This document shows, piece after piece, positions 1 to 12,207 of a DNA stretch of 64,000 nucleotides. Each line of letters starts with the position of its first letter. The first letter of the stretch is position 1. The stretch is taken from NCBI RefSeq assembly GCF_020184175.1, contig NC_065531.1, forward strand, positions 56,131,213 to 56,195,212, written 5' to 3'. The position numbers were made by a program, and so were the translations under genes. Source of the DNA: Aphis gossypii. Lineage: Eukaryota > Arthropoda > Insecta > Hemiptera > Aphididae. Under the pieces are notes generated by a model that worked only from the letters and a program-made list of their open reading frames with translations, did not search any database and was not told the origin of the DNA.

Positions 1-1163
1 TATACTAAAATAATATTTAATGTATTATGATAAGTTGTAAATATATTTTGAAATGAATATGCTGACATATTAATCTCAAGTAAATATTGTATTAACAATT
101 CATTTTAGAAGAATAATTAATAAATGTAGAAAATTAATAATACAACAAATAATTTATAATACATGATATAACATTTTAAATAGTATACAAAATAAAAAGA
201 AAAAAAAACAAGATTATTTTTAAATACAGTTATTATTAATATGAAACATTTAATAATAAAAACAGCAAATTAACACTATAAAATATAATAAACAAAATTT
301 ATTGTGCTACGAATCCTAATATTTTCTACATAAAATTCTTATTTCTTAATAGTATATTCAAAAGTATTGCACTAATATTTTTGTAAAAAAAAATAAATAT
401 ATACATTTTATAAATAAGTATAAAATAAACACAACATTTTTGTTCCTGATAGTAATAATAAATTAAGTTATTACCTTATAGCTAAAATACAAAATATCAA
501 AACTAAAAATTATAGTTTATATTTATTTTTTAATAATTAGTTAAAAAAAAATTAATTCTGCTTTTAATCATAGATTATATAGGGTAATTTCTTTATTTAA
601 TAACAATAATATTAAATTAATAGGTTAAATACTTTATTTAAACAAATTTTAAATGAAATATTAAAAAATAAAATAAACAATGAGTTACACAAAACATTAA
701 AAACAACCAATTTCTAGAAGAATTTTTTATTAATATTATTAATTATAGTTTTATAATACTTGAAAAAATGTTGATCTTAGTATTTAATTTGTAAAAAAAA
801 AACAATTTGATCAAAATACTGATTAGTAGTGTTGTTAGATTAAATTAATTTGATGATCATATTATATTTGAGCACATTTATTATGGGTGCACATACAATA
901 CATTTAATTTGTATGCCAACACTTTATACAACCATGAAACATAAAAATATTAATAAAGAAAACAATAACTGAGTTAGAGTTAAAATTAAAACTATAATAC
1001 TAATTACTTTTGCTCATCATGTTACGGTTAGGTAACTTTTAATTGTTTAAAATATTATTATTGGATTGATTTTAGGTAAAATATTAGTTTGATTATAATT
1101 TACCCTGTGATAAGCTAAGTTAAATATCAATGACAATAATAATAAATACTGATAATTAAGGTT
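1..1163. other. AT-rich flank downstream of Rab30
   Basis: No coding sequence recognised. It holds the presumed Rab30 3' UTR; a TTTATT at 877-882 (AATAAA on the minus strand) is a possible polyadenylation signal about 280 nt past the stop codon. The rest is low-complexity A/T sequence. Confidence 0.4.
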
Positions 1164-4100
1164 TCAACGATTACAACAGTAATCATTAATGGATTTAGAT
1201 GTTCTAGTGTTGAATGGTAAAGACTGCGGACTGTCTGAAGATATTCCTTTGGATTTAGCTTGCTATAGAAAAAGTAAAAATATTCAAAAGAATTAAACAA
1301 TAAAATAAATCATATTATTTTACAATTTAAATTTTAATAATTAAATGGTTTCTTTTGTTATCATTTATAATTTTTATAATATTCACTATCCCTAAAATTC
1401 CATTATAACCTAATCCATATAAAAAATTAAAATACTAAAAAAGGGCATTATTTTATCCAAGAATATACAAGAAAATTATTTCATAGTATGACATAATAAC
1501 AAAATATAAACATTTTAAGCTTTTTTTTAGCTATCATATTGTTTCTAATATTTTAAATTAAGATTGATTTTATACATATCTAAAATTAATTCTAAGCATA
1601 TTAAATTAATTATTATTATACTCGACTTTTTTTTTCTTCTATTCCATTATACATTCTATTTTCAAATCTATTGATAATGTGTTATAACCATAGACATATA
1701 TTTGTCTATGATTACAACCAAATTGTAATTTGGAAATTAAAACGATTCTAGTGATTGAAAATTACAGGTACTGATTCAAAATCAAGTAGCACAATCCAAA
1801 ATTGTTTATAACATTCTTTGGTTTTAAAAGTTACATTAAATTATGAGTTATTTCCAAAACATACAGGTTGTACAATGATACATTTTATGAACTTTTTTAA
1901 TAAAAAAGTAATAAAATGCTTTTTAATAATTGAAAATATCTTATAGTTGGATTAGGTGGATAAGTGCAGTATTAATAGAATATATCATTAATATTGATAC
2001 ATATTGGCGCTGAACCTAACCTAACCTAACTCAAGAGGGGCAACCATCTCCCTTTTTTTCGTGTGTGTACCCAAAAAACAATTTATGTAAGTTATAAAAG
2101 TATAATCATGTTTACTAGGCTTTAAGAAATAGAGATAAACAACTAGTCAACAAATACCATATGGAGTGTACTATTTGTTTTGATAAGTTATGTATAGTAA
2201 AAAAAGGTGGTGGGTAACGAGAAATAATTTTTGACCCCTTTTCTCTCCATAATTTAATTTTAGTTTGATGCCACAGTTACTTTATATATAACTAATAATA
2301 TAGTATCCTTCTCACATAAACTGAAATAGTTCTAAGATCATATTATTAAATTATTAAATATAATATATGTAAACTTATTAGTTATTATAATAATTTAAAA
2401 ACTTAGTGAAGCTTACTGAAGTTCTTCATTTTATTTATACAATTATTATTAGTATTGACATAATTTACTAGATAGGTATTTATAAATTATATCATACTTA
2501 TTTATGTCTTACTATAGACAATTCATTATTATTTTAGGTTAAAATTTTAAAAATAAATAATGTGTCCCATGAAGATTTACTGATTGCGATGTCTCTTAAA
2601 ATAATAGATATTATGAGGTAGGTGTCTTAATTTTTTTTTTTTTTAATGAGACTTGCAGAGACGAGGGCTACAAGTATTTCATATTTTAATTTAATAGTTT
2701 GGTAAAAAGGTAAAAAAAAATAATCTCTTATTTAATTATTTAAAAAAAAAATTGAAGATAACAATTTTATAGTTTATTTTCATTAAGATCATGATTTTTA
2801 ATATTTTTTTTAGTACATTGAAAGCACTCGCTAGTCACACGAGTCCGTAGGCCACATGTTTGATATATTGTATTAAATAATTCACAATTTTTCTTGAAAT
2901 TATCATTTTAAGTTGTTTACTAAAACATTAAGTCAACACCAAAATTAAACTAAAATATGAAATACTTGTAATCCTTGTCCTCGTGAGTTATACAAAAAAC
3001 AATAGAATTATGATATCTCCATTATTTCTGGAGACATTACAATTTGGTAATCTACACAGAACAATCTGTACAATGACATTTAAAAATATACATAATATAT
3101 TTTTTACCTCCATCAGTTCTGAAGCAATTTGAACAAATAATTTTTCTACATTATCTGCTTGTTTTGCTGATGTTTCTAAATAGCGCATATCATGCCTTTG
3201 AGCAAAATCTTGACCTACATGAGAAGGAATTTCACGGTCTTCTTTGTCTATTTTGTTACCTATTAAATCAAAGCATAAAACTTAACCTAAAATATAATCA
3301 ATAAATGATTTATACAATTTAATACTTACCAACTAAAACTCTTAACACTTTGTTATTTGCATATTCATCAATTTCACGAAGCCAATCATTAAGGCAATCA
3401 AATGTTGGCTGGGATGTTATATCGTAAATTAATATTAAGGCATGTGCAGATCGATAATAACTTTGTGTAATAGAACGGAATCTTTCTTGTCCAGCTGTAT
3501 CCCAAATTTGGAGCTAATAAAATAAAAACAACAACACTTCATAATAGTAATTAATATGAAGAAAAGATTATTTTCTAATGATAAGAAATAATTGTTAGTG
3601 TGCCTCAATTGTAAATGAGAAAATAAATTACAAGTATTCAATGAGCTCATCAATTTTCAGAATTTTCTAGATATAAACTAACCATGGGCATATTTTAAAC
3701 ATCAAAAATTAACAAAACAATTTAAACTATCCAATAAAATAAAAAGGGGCTCTTAAAAAGTCAGAACTGTTCTTAAATAAATCATAAAACCCACTATCTA
3801 TTATTCTATTCTATTAAGATGACATCAATTCTTTTAAAATTTCTAGATAGCATAAAACACGAGCATTCATTTTTTTTTTTAGATAGCATGGTGTTTTTAT
3901 TTCAATCCTTGTATTTAGTGAATCGATCAATTTTAAATTGTATAAGATATATTGACACACGCAAAATTTAATTACAACATTATTTTTAGCTCACCATGTT
4001 TTTAAATATAATTTTTCTTTTAAGTTTAGTCCCTTACTACAAAATATAAACATATATTTATAACAGCCAACAGGCATGCACATACATTATAATATAGTTG

Positions 4101-4798
4101 TGATAATTATATTAAATCAATACAAATAAATAACTATGTATGATATTAATAAATTACTTTGACTTTTTCATTGTCTATTTCAATTGTTTTTATCATAAAA
4201 TCCACTCCTATTGTTGCACCTTGACCTGGAGGAAACATTCCCTAAACATAAATAGATATTAATACACATTTTAGTTTATCTAGTTTGGTTTTAGCAAAAC
4301 ATTTATGACAATAAAATAAAGATAATAAGAAATAATAAGAAATTACATACATTTTAATTAACAGGGTAATTGTATTTGTAGTGTTTTAATCAATTTCAAC
4401 TATTATAATTTAAGATGATAACTTAATTTAAGACTGTCTTTAGAAATCAAAGTTAAAAATTATTCATTGTTAAAATTATAATGTGTATTTAACATTTTTG
4501 TTAAAATTGTAAATTTTTTATTTTAACTTAATTAGCAATCGAGCTTAAATAGTTAAAACATATAATAGATAAGCAACAACTTAGAATTACATCAAACTTA
4601 ATTTTAAATTAATAAATAATACCAATAATTTAATGAAAACATGAGAAGATTTTAATTATATTATTGTCAAAATGTAATGATTATTAGTTAGAAATTCAGA
4701 GCCATACATACCTGAGTAAATCGACGGACCAAGCAAGTTTTTCCGACACCAGCATTACCAACTAGTACTACTTTAAATAAGAATTTATAATCTTCCAT
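1164..4798 (-). CDS. Rab30: Ras-related GTPase Rab30 (5 coding exons, 201 aa)
   Basis: Coding exons, in transcript order: 4798-4712, 4241-4158, 3513-3330, 3259-3108, 1262-1164. All introns are GT-AG and the phases join exactly to 201 aa, close to vertebrate Rab30 (about 203). The protein starts MEDYKFLFKVVLVG. It shows the P-loop GNAGVGKT (residues 14-21), switch I TIGVDF (39-44), switch II WDTAGQE (61-67), the guanine-specificity motif NKID (120-123) and ETSAK (147-151). It ends CCNR, giving a di-cysteine (198-199) for geranylgeranylation. Rab30 is a Golgi-associated small GTPase; the name rests on the MEDY..FLFK start, the NAGVGKTCLVRRFTQ block and the CCN-type tail. The terminal exon is short and lies beyond an 1.85 kb intron, so it is easily missed by gene finders. 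An acceptor 'ctttag' just above the ATG (rc of 4810-4815) suggests a 5' non-coding exon further upstream, not located. Confidence 0.95.
2014..2030 (-). repeat. Short interstitial TTAGG-type telomere-like repeat
   Basis: Just over three units of CCTAA, the complement of the insect telomere motif TTAGG, lie in Rab30 intron 4. It is too short to be more than suggestive. Confidence 0.5.
2660..2986. repeat. Long inverted repeat in Rab30 intron 4
   Basis: A segment at 2660-2700 (core 'tacaagtatttcatatttta') recurs in reverse complement at about 2943-2986, with arms of roughly 40 nt, a few mismatches, and about 240 nt between them. The arms also share an 'acgagg' word at their outer ends. It could be a small foldback or MITE-like element inside the last Rab30 intron. 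No target-site duplication was identified. Confidence 0.6.
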
Positions 4799-4809
4799 TG
4801 CACAGAATA

Positions 4810-6900
4810 CTAAAGAATCAAGGAAATATAAGAAAATTAATTAATAACAGTTTTTTACTTCAACTGGTGACACTAGACGAAAAGTCAACTCTTAACATAT
4901 CAAACTTCAAACATTAATATTGAATAATATCTAAGAAACGAGGAGTCTACTAATTTTGTTTGATCATCGTATTGGGTATTCGAGTGCACTTAAACGTAAT
5001 ATAAAACGGAAATAGGAACAACGGTATCACTAATTAGTCATGAACATGGTTCAAACAATGGAAATTGTAGTAAAAATAGGTAAATGGTTTTTATATTTTA
5101 TTACATGCAGGTATAATTTATGCGTGTGTTTAAAATGTACGTGCGGGCGTGTATATGTGTGCTAATTTTCACATATTTATACAGGTATTTTTCATAAATA
5201 TATATATATTTATATTGCATATTATCTTATAACAATAACAATAATAATCATTAACTACGTGTTGATAAGAACACGTAAATTGATAAAAACTAAAAAGCAA
5301 AAGCGAATACAACATTGCCTTATTCCTCGTAACTTCCACACACACTCGAGTACTCTACGATTCCCACCATCCAAATACATAATATATTTAATATTTATGT
5401 ATGTTTACTACTCACTATAAATATTATTATATAATATAATTAAGTGTTATACGTACAATTACCACGAACCAAGATATTTATTTCAGTTCGTGTCACGATT
5501 TACTATCTAAATCGAGTTTCGTGTTTATGACTCGTTCTCCCGGAGTGGGATAAGGATTGTGATAAAAAAAAATTAGTACCAACTTCTAAAAACTCAAAAC
5601 AGTAAGAACTTTGTGGTTTCATATTTTTTTTACTTTAATATTTTTATAAACTTTTATTTGAAAAATACATTGTGTAATAATAGTTACAATAAGTCATAAG
5701 TGTGGGAATCGAAAAAAATGTGCATACTTATATACTAGGCATTAACGCTTCGCTATAAACATAAATATTATGTAAATATATTATTATTATTATATATTAG
5801 GTATATCATTAGCTGTAGTGCGATAGTGCGAATGGAAAGTCTTTAGTCTAAAGAGTAATCTGTTTATGATATTCCAAGGGCCAAGGCTTAAGAATATGTC
5901 GTTGATTATTTGTTAATTTTTCGGTAAGCCTTTACACCGATTCCAGGTCAAAATGTTCAAAAACAATACATCCAAACCAAAATATTAAGTACCTAATTTT
6001 AATTATAATTAATAATGAATTTCAATTAAAATGTCAGTAATAAAATTTTAGTTATGTATTATAATAACCTTCAGTAAATTATTATTTAGTTCAGCTCATG
6101 GTTATAGACAATAATATTAAACAAATTACACTTATACAATTCGAAATGGCATTTAAACAATTTGAAATATCCCTACGCCATCATAATATTCCTCGCACAG
6201 ATGTTTTAATTATTTTTGTTTAATACTATTCTTGATCTTTAGTTGTCCAAAAATATTTTTTATAAAGGGCTTGTAAAATAAAGGTGTATTAAACGGTATA
6301 TATTTTGATTTGGACGTTTTGATCATTGACATAAAAAGATATAATTACTCTTTACACCATTCACGAGCTTTTTGGGATTGGGAGGGTTTCCAGTTATAGA
6401 CTAGCAGAAGATATCGTTGTGGTACTTCTAGTTGAATTTGGGCTTGGGCCTAGCTTTGTTTTATCAGTTGCCACTTCTAACCTTATTTTATCTATAATAG
6501 TCCAAATCGTTGGATGTGCTTGAGTGTTTGTCCTACTAATTTACTAAAACTATAATTCTATCATTCGGTTGAATATTTTGTACGTTCTTCATTATTTAAG
6601 TTGATTCGTATGACGTATGCGTCCCGGTCCCATGAATTTGGTGGAAAAATTACTGGTGACCAATTTCATAAAAATATTTTATTATGAAAATAATAAAACG
6701 ACATATTATTATATAATAAATAAGAATCAACAAGAAAATGTATAGTAATTTTGTAGTCATATATAATAATGAATATTTTCATTAAAATGTAAATAATAAT
6801 ATAAAAAAAAAAATCTATAACTTTGAATAATTATATTGATGCAACATTTATGTCATTATACATCGTTTTCTTAATTGAAGGATATTTTTTTCAAAAATGC
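4810..6900. other. Rab30 upstream region, no gene recognised
   Basis: Intergenic sequence upstream of the first coding Rab30 exon. A slightly more GC-rich stretch at about 5250-5560 may contain the Rab30 promoter and a non-coding first exon, but no specific site can be fixed. No open reading frame with family resemblance was seen on either strand. Confidence 0.35.
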
Positions 6901-6914
6901 GTCCATTTCATTTT

Positions 6915-8467
6915 AGATTCTGAACGAAGTGATGAATGTATTGATTTTACAATGGTGTGTGTTTTTTTTTTTTTTTTTTGTGTGTCTGTGTACAGCATAA
7001 CTAGTCGAAATAATGCTCCAATTTCAAACAATGGGGGTGGTTTCCGATGTAAAAGTGAATATCCTTGGTGGTAAAAAGTTAACATTTTCCAACAGTTTTC
7101 AAAAAAATCGAGAAAAACAAACAAAAAATGACGGAAAAACGGCAATTTTTACGCAAAACCAGTTTTCGACCAAATCGATTTTTTTTATGGTTGTAATTCA
7201 AAAACTAATCACTGAAAATACTTGAAATTTTCACCAAATGTTAATGTCAGTGGTATCCGTATATAGTTAAATTTTCAAAAAATTTTGACTTTTTTTGAGT
7301 TATTTATAGACCACTGAAATTTTCGATTTTTTTGAGAAATTTTTTTTAAAGTGTCGATAAAAAATGTTTGGATGACCAAAAAGTTTTGAAAATTTAATAC
7401 AAGGTTCCTTATGAGTTGTTTTTAATGTAGCTAAAAAAAATTAAAAATCGTTAGTCACAATTTTTTTTATAAGCGTTTTTAGTTCAAATTTTTACGAAAT
7501 CTGTCGAAAACGCGAAAATTTGCAAGTAATTTTGAAGTTGAAAAATCATAAATTTTTTTCTTTTATAACTAAGTTTTGAAAATTTGGTACAAGGTTCTCC
7601 ATACATTTTTCTTCAAATATCTGTAAAAAAAACTCTACCGGATTCAGACAAAAAATTTTTATGAGTGTTTGAAATTTAAATTTTTACAAAAACCGCGTTA
7701 AATAACAGTTTATCCTCAAACGATTTTTGATATTTGTTATTATTCAAAAAGTATAAGTCGTAGATACTTGAAAATTTTACCAGTTATTAAGATTCGCGTT
7801 TTCTTTACGTGATTTAAATTTCAAAATATTTTGACTTTTTTTGAGCTATTTATAGACAACTGAAATTTTCAATTTTTCTGAAAAAATATTTTTGAAGTGT
7901 CGATAAAATTTTTTTGGCCCTATCAAAATACTTGAAAATTTGATACAAAGTTCCTCATATGTTATTCTTATAGTGATTAAAAAATTATAAGAATACATAG
8001 GCACAATTTTTTTTTATTAGCATTTGAAGTTCAAATTTTGACGAAAATTCGTCAAAATTATGAATATTTGCGAAATATTTGAAGTTGAAAAATCATAAAT
8101 TTTTTTGTGTTTATAACTAAGGATTAAAAATACAACACTAAGTTTTCCATTAGTTTACCTTCAAGTATCTATAGAGAAAATTCGAAGCATCATTATAGGA
8201 AAAATTTTAAGTGCGTTTGAATTTTAATTTTAACGAATAGCGTAACGATAACGATTTATCCTCAAACGATTTTAAATATTTGTTATTATTCAAAAAGTAT
8301 AAGTCGTAGATACTTGAAAATTTTACCAGTTATTAAGATTCGCGTTTTCTTTACGTGATTTAATTTTCAAAATATTTTTTAATATAAGCTGGTTTTTTTA
8401 AACCACCTTTTTCACCAACCACTAGAAATTATATCCTAGGCTGACAAATCATCTTCGTTCAGAATCG
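6915..8467. mobile_element. TIR-bounded repeat element with 546-bp internal tandem units
   Basis: The left end at 6915 reads gattctgaacgaagtgatg and the right end near 8450-8467 is its approximate reverse complement (gattctgaacgaagatg when inverted), about 16 of 18 matching. Internally a unit of 546 bp is repeated: 'caaaaagtataagtcg' occurs at 7745 and 8291, and 'ttttgac' before a T-run at 7287 and 7833, with a more diverged copy starting near 7190. The second and third copies share close to 95 identical bases. A diverged copy of the left part lies at 46505-47060. There is no coding capacity, so it is a non-autonomous element or satellite-like derivative of unknown superfamily. An 8-bp-stem palindrome (caatgata-ac-tatcattg) lies just outside the right end. 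Confidence 0.65.
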
Positions 8468-8509
8468 TTTTTCGTATACAATGATAACTATCATTGGATT
8501 CAAATTTAA

Positions 8510-8640
8510 CACTCCTATAATATATAATAATGATCCATACGGCACCTAATGTACAGCAGAGAGGTACTCACTTGCCCACTTTTTTTTTTTTTTTTTTTTT
8601 TTTTTATATTTAATCGTTCATATGAAGTTTTTAATATTTT
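8510..8640. repeat. Repeat tail with long T-tract
   Basis: Directly beyond the TIR element lies a short segment with a 26-nt T homopolymer at 8580-8605, preceded by 'cagcagagaggtactcac' at about 8554. The composition shift and homopolymer look like a dispersed-repeat end, but no second copy exists in this window. Confidence 0.3.
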
Positions 8641-9640
8641 TTGAGGGGTTTTCGATGTAGAATATTTCGTTATGGACTTTCTTACATTTTGTAGAGCAAA
8701 TTTTGTACTATGTCTGCTAACAGTTCATTTTTTTTACTATAGTACCACATAGTACACACATCATAGTAAACAACAAAACATGACAAATTTTACAAATGAA
8801 GACAAATTCGAGGACACCTAGTTGGATTATTGATCTACATTTGTAATTAAAGTAATATATAAAACTCGGTTTTATTTTCATGGTTTTTCTTTTTTAGTTA
8901 TTTTTCCTTTGCTTTTTTCCGTGATCTTTTTTAGCCATATCTATAACAAATTGTATGGAGCCATAGATACCTAATACAGTGGCAGTGCCTACTTATGCCT
9001 ACCGAGTGGTATAAATAGGGGGGGGGGTAGGGATTAGTTTAGATAATTTCCGTGGTTATTTTTTAGCGATAAAGTTTAAATTGTAAACCATATGGACTTT
9101 AAAGTTGAAAGTAATGATCTGCGGGACTCTTTTTTTTAAAAAAAAGTTCAAAGTATTGCAAGAAAAGGATGTGGAACATCAATATTATAAGGAACAATAC
9201 GTCACCATTAAAACTAATTATTTTTTCTCGTGTTATTAGACTAATGTATTTACAATTACTAACTAATTTTAATATTTTTCTTATTTAGTATGATAAAATT
9301 ATAATATTATAGAAAATATTGGGTGTACAATAGAAGTTGCTTATTAGTATAGAAACACAAATACAACCGCGTTATTGAAATAAAATGTCCCAGTATATAC
9401 GGTGTGTATTAGACAAATAGGATTATTGAAACATCACATCGGTTTTTTGAAACAATAAGGCAAAAGGTCAGTCGACATATATACACTTGTTAGGTTAGAT
9501 TTTCTATCTTCTTACCGGAAAATTATACTACTTCGATCGTTCAACCGCATGCAATCAAGATATCATACGCACCTTTAAAATCTTACTACATATTAGTAAT
9601 AAGGGGAAAAGTTCTCGCAGTGATTGATAATGATCTATAG
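8641..9640. other. AT-rich intergenic stretch
   Basis: No gene recognised. It contains a 10-nt G homopolymer at about 9018-9027 next to 'ggtag', unusual for this base composition, and a short TTAGG-like word near 9489. Otherwise unstructured. Confidence 0.3.
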
Positions 9641-10150
9641 GACGCATCTTGTTTTTTGCAACCTAATGATGTTAAGTTAGGTTACAGAAAAAAAAGTGAT
9701 TCTTGATAAAATTCGAAATTATTACGGTCACGGTGGATTCAAAATTGCAGATGATGCGAACACGAACGTAGTTCGCCTGAAAAATCAATCGATCTCTCAG
9801 ATGAAGTGTATATGGCAATAGAATTGATGTTTAGCTCACACCTATGTTGTAGAGATTCAAATCACAGATAATATATAATATATATTAGTATATATATCTG
9901 TGATTCAAATTGAAGAAGGGATTTGTTAAGTGGTAATATAAATCTTAAAAAAATTGAACAGGCTAATACTGGTGATGAAAGAGAAAAGAACGAGGCACCC
10001 ATGGCCCATCATTGCACCCCATCAAGTAAAGAAATTGTAGAAGCTCTTATATAGTATCCTCAGGAAAGCAGTCCAGCACCCTGTGGATAAAAAAAGCTTT
10101 GAGCAGCATTACTCGTATGAGAATATGGTCATGGTGTTACTCAACACAAA
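9640..10150 (+). pseudogene. Decayed coding-like stretch, possible transposase remnant
   Basis: This stretch is less AT-rich than its surroundings and has short open segments, best at about 9961-10050 (reading ANTGDEREKNEAPMAHHCTP and then a stop). Acidic and lysine-rich text followed by a short helix-like segment is common before the DDE domain of pogo/Tigger-type transposases, but the match is too weak to name a family. Several stops and frame breaks mean it is not functional. It also contains an interrupted inverted repeat (9855-9905, 'atcacagata' arms). Confidence 0.2.
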
Positions 10151-10479
10151 AAAACAAACATCGTAGGTAGATATATTTTAAAATGATACATGCATAGTTA
10201 ATAATACATTGTATATATTTTTAATATTTTTTGTCATAGTACCTACTAATTAAACAAATCGTTTATTAGAAGCAATCGATTAATATTTAATTGACACATT
10301 TCACCTTGGTACCAAAATGTTCTTAAAAAGCTGCTTCTACGCTTTAATATAATTAAACATCACTAGTAAATGCTCACAAAGGTCTTGGTTCAGTAGGTAC
10401 TGTGTTTAGATTCTCTTTACATTAGGACTTCAGGTGACCGACCACTATATTGTAGGTACAAATTATTAAAATACAATAT

Positions 10480-12207
10480 TCTACTTCGGTATCTGGATTC
10501 TGGGGCAAATGCGCTTGCATTCTACAACTACTCGATTCGTCGAAAATGAATTATTTGTTACGTTGAATAACTTGAATATTATTGTAGTCTGTAGATGTTA
10601 CTTATTGTTTCATCGCTGTTCTCTTTGGGCAGAAGCACAGCGGACGTTGGACATGAGAGGCAATCACCACAACTGATAAACTTCTCAGAAGTACTGACAC
10701 GTTGGAACTTAGAAGACTTATAATTAGTGAATAGTGATGACTGATGAGAATAATAGAATCAATTAGGTATTTGAAAAATCGATTCAATTCTATCATTTTA
10801 AAATCATTCAGTTGAAATCGAAACCATTCGAATTATAACACGGTCTTAGACATAGTCATATGAGTACATGACCTTATTAAACTTACTACTTAGTGTAAGG
10901 CTGGGGCCAGGGCCCAAGGTGTATTGATAGATTAAATTTAATCTATTTTGTGGTTAGGGTTAAGCGTATGGTCTTGGATTATAAACATTCGAATTAATTA
11001 TTTTAAAATCATTTGTTAAGAATTTTCAAATATTATTATCATAATATGAGATGTATAAATAATATAAATTATTACTAATATTAGTCAATACTCAGAAGGA
11101 CAAACTAAATTATAAGTTTTGACTATTGTTGTAACTCGTAGTCGAACTTTACTGGGACTTATTTTGCCGTTTACTGATATGTTCTATGATAGTGATTTAA
11201 GATGTAGAGATTATGCGACCGGAACGTTGGCAACACCTCGAGACTCCTTGAACAGATGTCCTATTTGACAAAACCTAAGGTAGAACGTCGAGCAGTCGTC
11301 TGCCATTATGTTCAAATTGTTCATTAAACAACATTTTAGTATTGTACATTCGAAATTTTGCTTAAAGGTCCCCACATACTGCAGCGGTGGCGGTATAATA
11401 GCGTCCGACTAACGCTATCGGCTACCACTGAAGTGTATGGGCACCATATTGCTTATTTCTACTTCGCAAGTCGTAACCTGTGCAAATTTGCATTGCCTTC
11501 TACGAGTTCTAGTAGTTCTACGACTACTCGATTCGTTGAATATTTTTAATATTCACATATTATTGTAATTGTTACTTATTATTTTGTCGCTGTCCTCTTT
11601 AGGCCTCTGGTTCTGCTCAGCGGGGCATTGGGCCATTGGATATGAGACAATCGGATAATGTCGCAATGAGAGGCAAGCGCCACAACACTGCTGACACGTT
11701 AAAGCTCGAAGACTATATTATACAATAATGTATAACAATTATATATTTTTTTATGGCTTAGGGTGGATTGTTATTGTTGGTGCCAAATGGCAATTAAAAG
11801 CTGACATAGTAAAAAGTAAAAAGAAAATTGTATACATTAATACTATTTTATTATACACTAAACACTTCAATATTCTTCTATGATTAGTGATTACAAACTC
11901 GGAGAATATGTTACCGGACTGTTGGCAACACTTCCAACAGACTACTCCACAAAAGCCGTAATCTTTTGTGTGTGTGCGTTAGAATATCGGACGACCGTCC
12001 GCCATTTTGTGAAAATTATTTAATATACGAAATATCGAAACTCGAAACCTATATAGGCAGATGCGTATTGCGTCTTACTATTCAACTCGTCAAAAATGTA
12101 ATACATTGAAACTGTTTTAACTTATTAATTGTTATGTTGAATTTATTTATTATTCACATATTGTTGATACTTATAGTTTGGTCATCGTCCTTTTAGAATA
12201 GCGACCG
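10480..12207. repeat. Serial duplications of a promoter-like segment upstream of PCF11
   Basis: Diverged copies of one segment occur at about 10490-10740, 11190-11720 and 11885-12207, with the end of the third copy displaced to 13785-13890 by an inserted element. Copies share, in order, 'gttggcaacac', a 'gtc(c/t)gccatt' word, 'tactcgattcgt', 'ttgttacttatt', 'tcgctgt(c/t)ctcttt', 'gagaggcaa(t/g)c(a/g)ccacaac', 'ctgacacgtt' and 'gaagact'. The spacing between copies two and three is about 695 bp. The last part, next to the PCF11 5' region, is the most GC-rich and CpG-containing, so the upstream copies look like decayed duplicates of a PCF11 promoter or first-exon segment (inference). Confidence 0.55.

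Noticed and set aside
6823..7225. Three overlapping small open frames of 70-84 codons
   Set aside because: They lie within a non-coding repeat on both strands and contain homopolymer-coded runs.
9018..9027. G10 run as a possible regulatory site
   Set aside because: Isolated homopolymer beside repeat sequence with no gene near.
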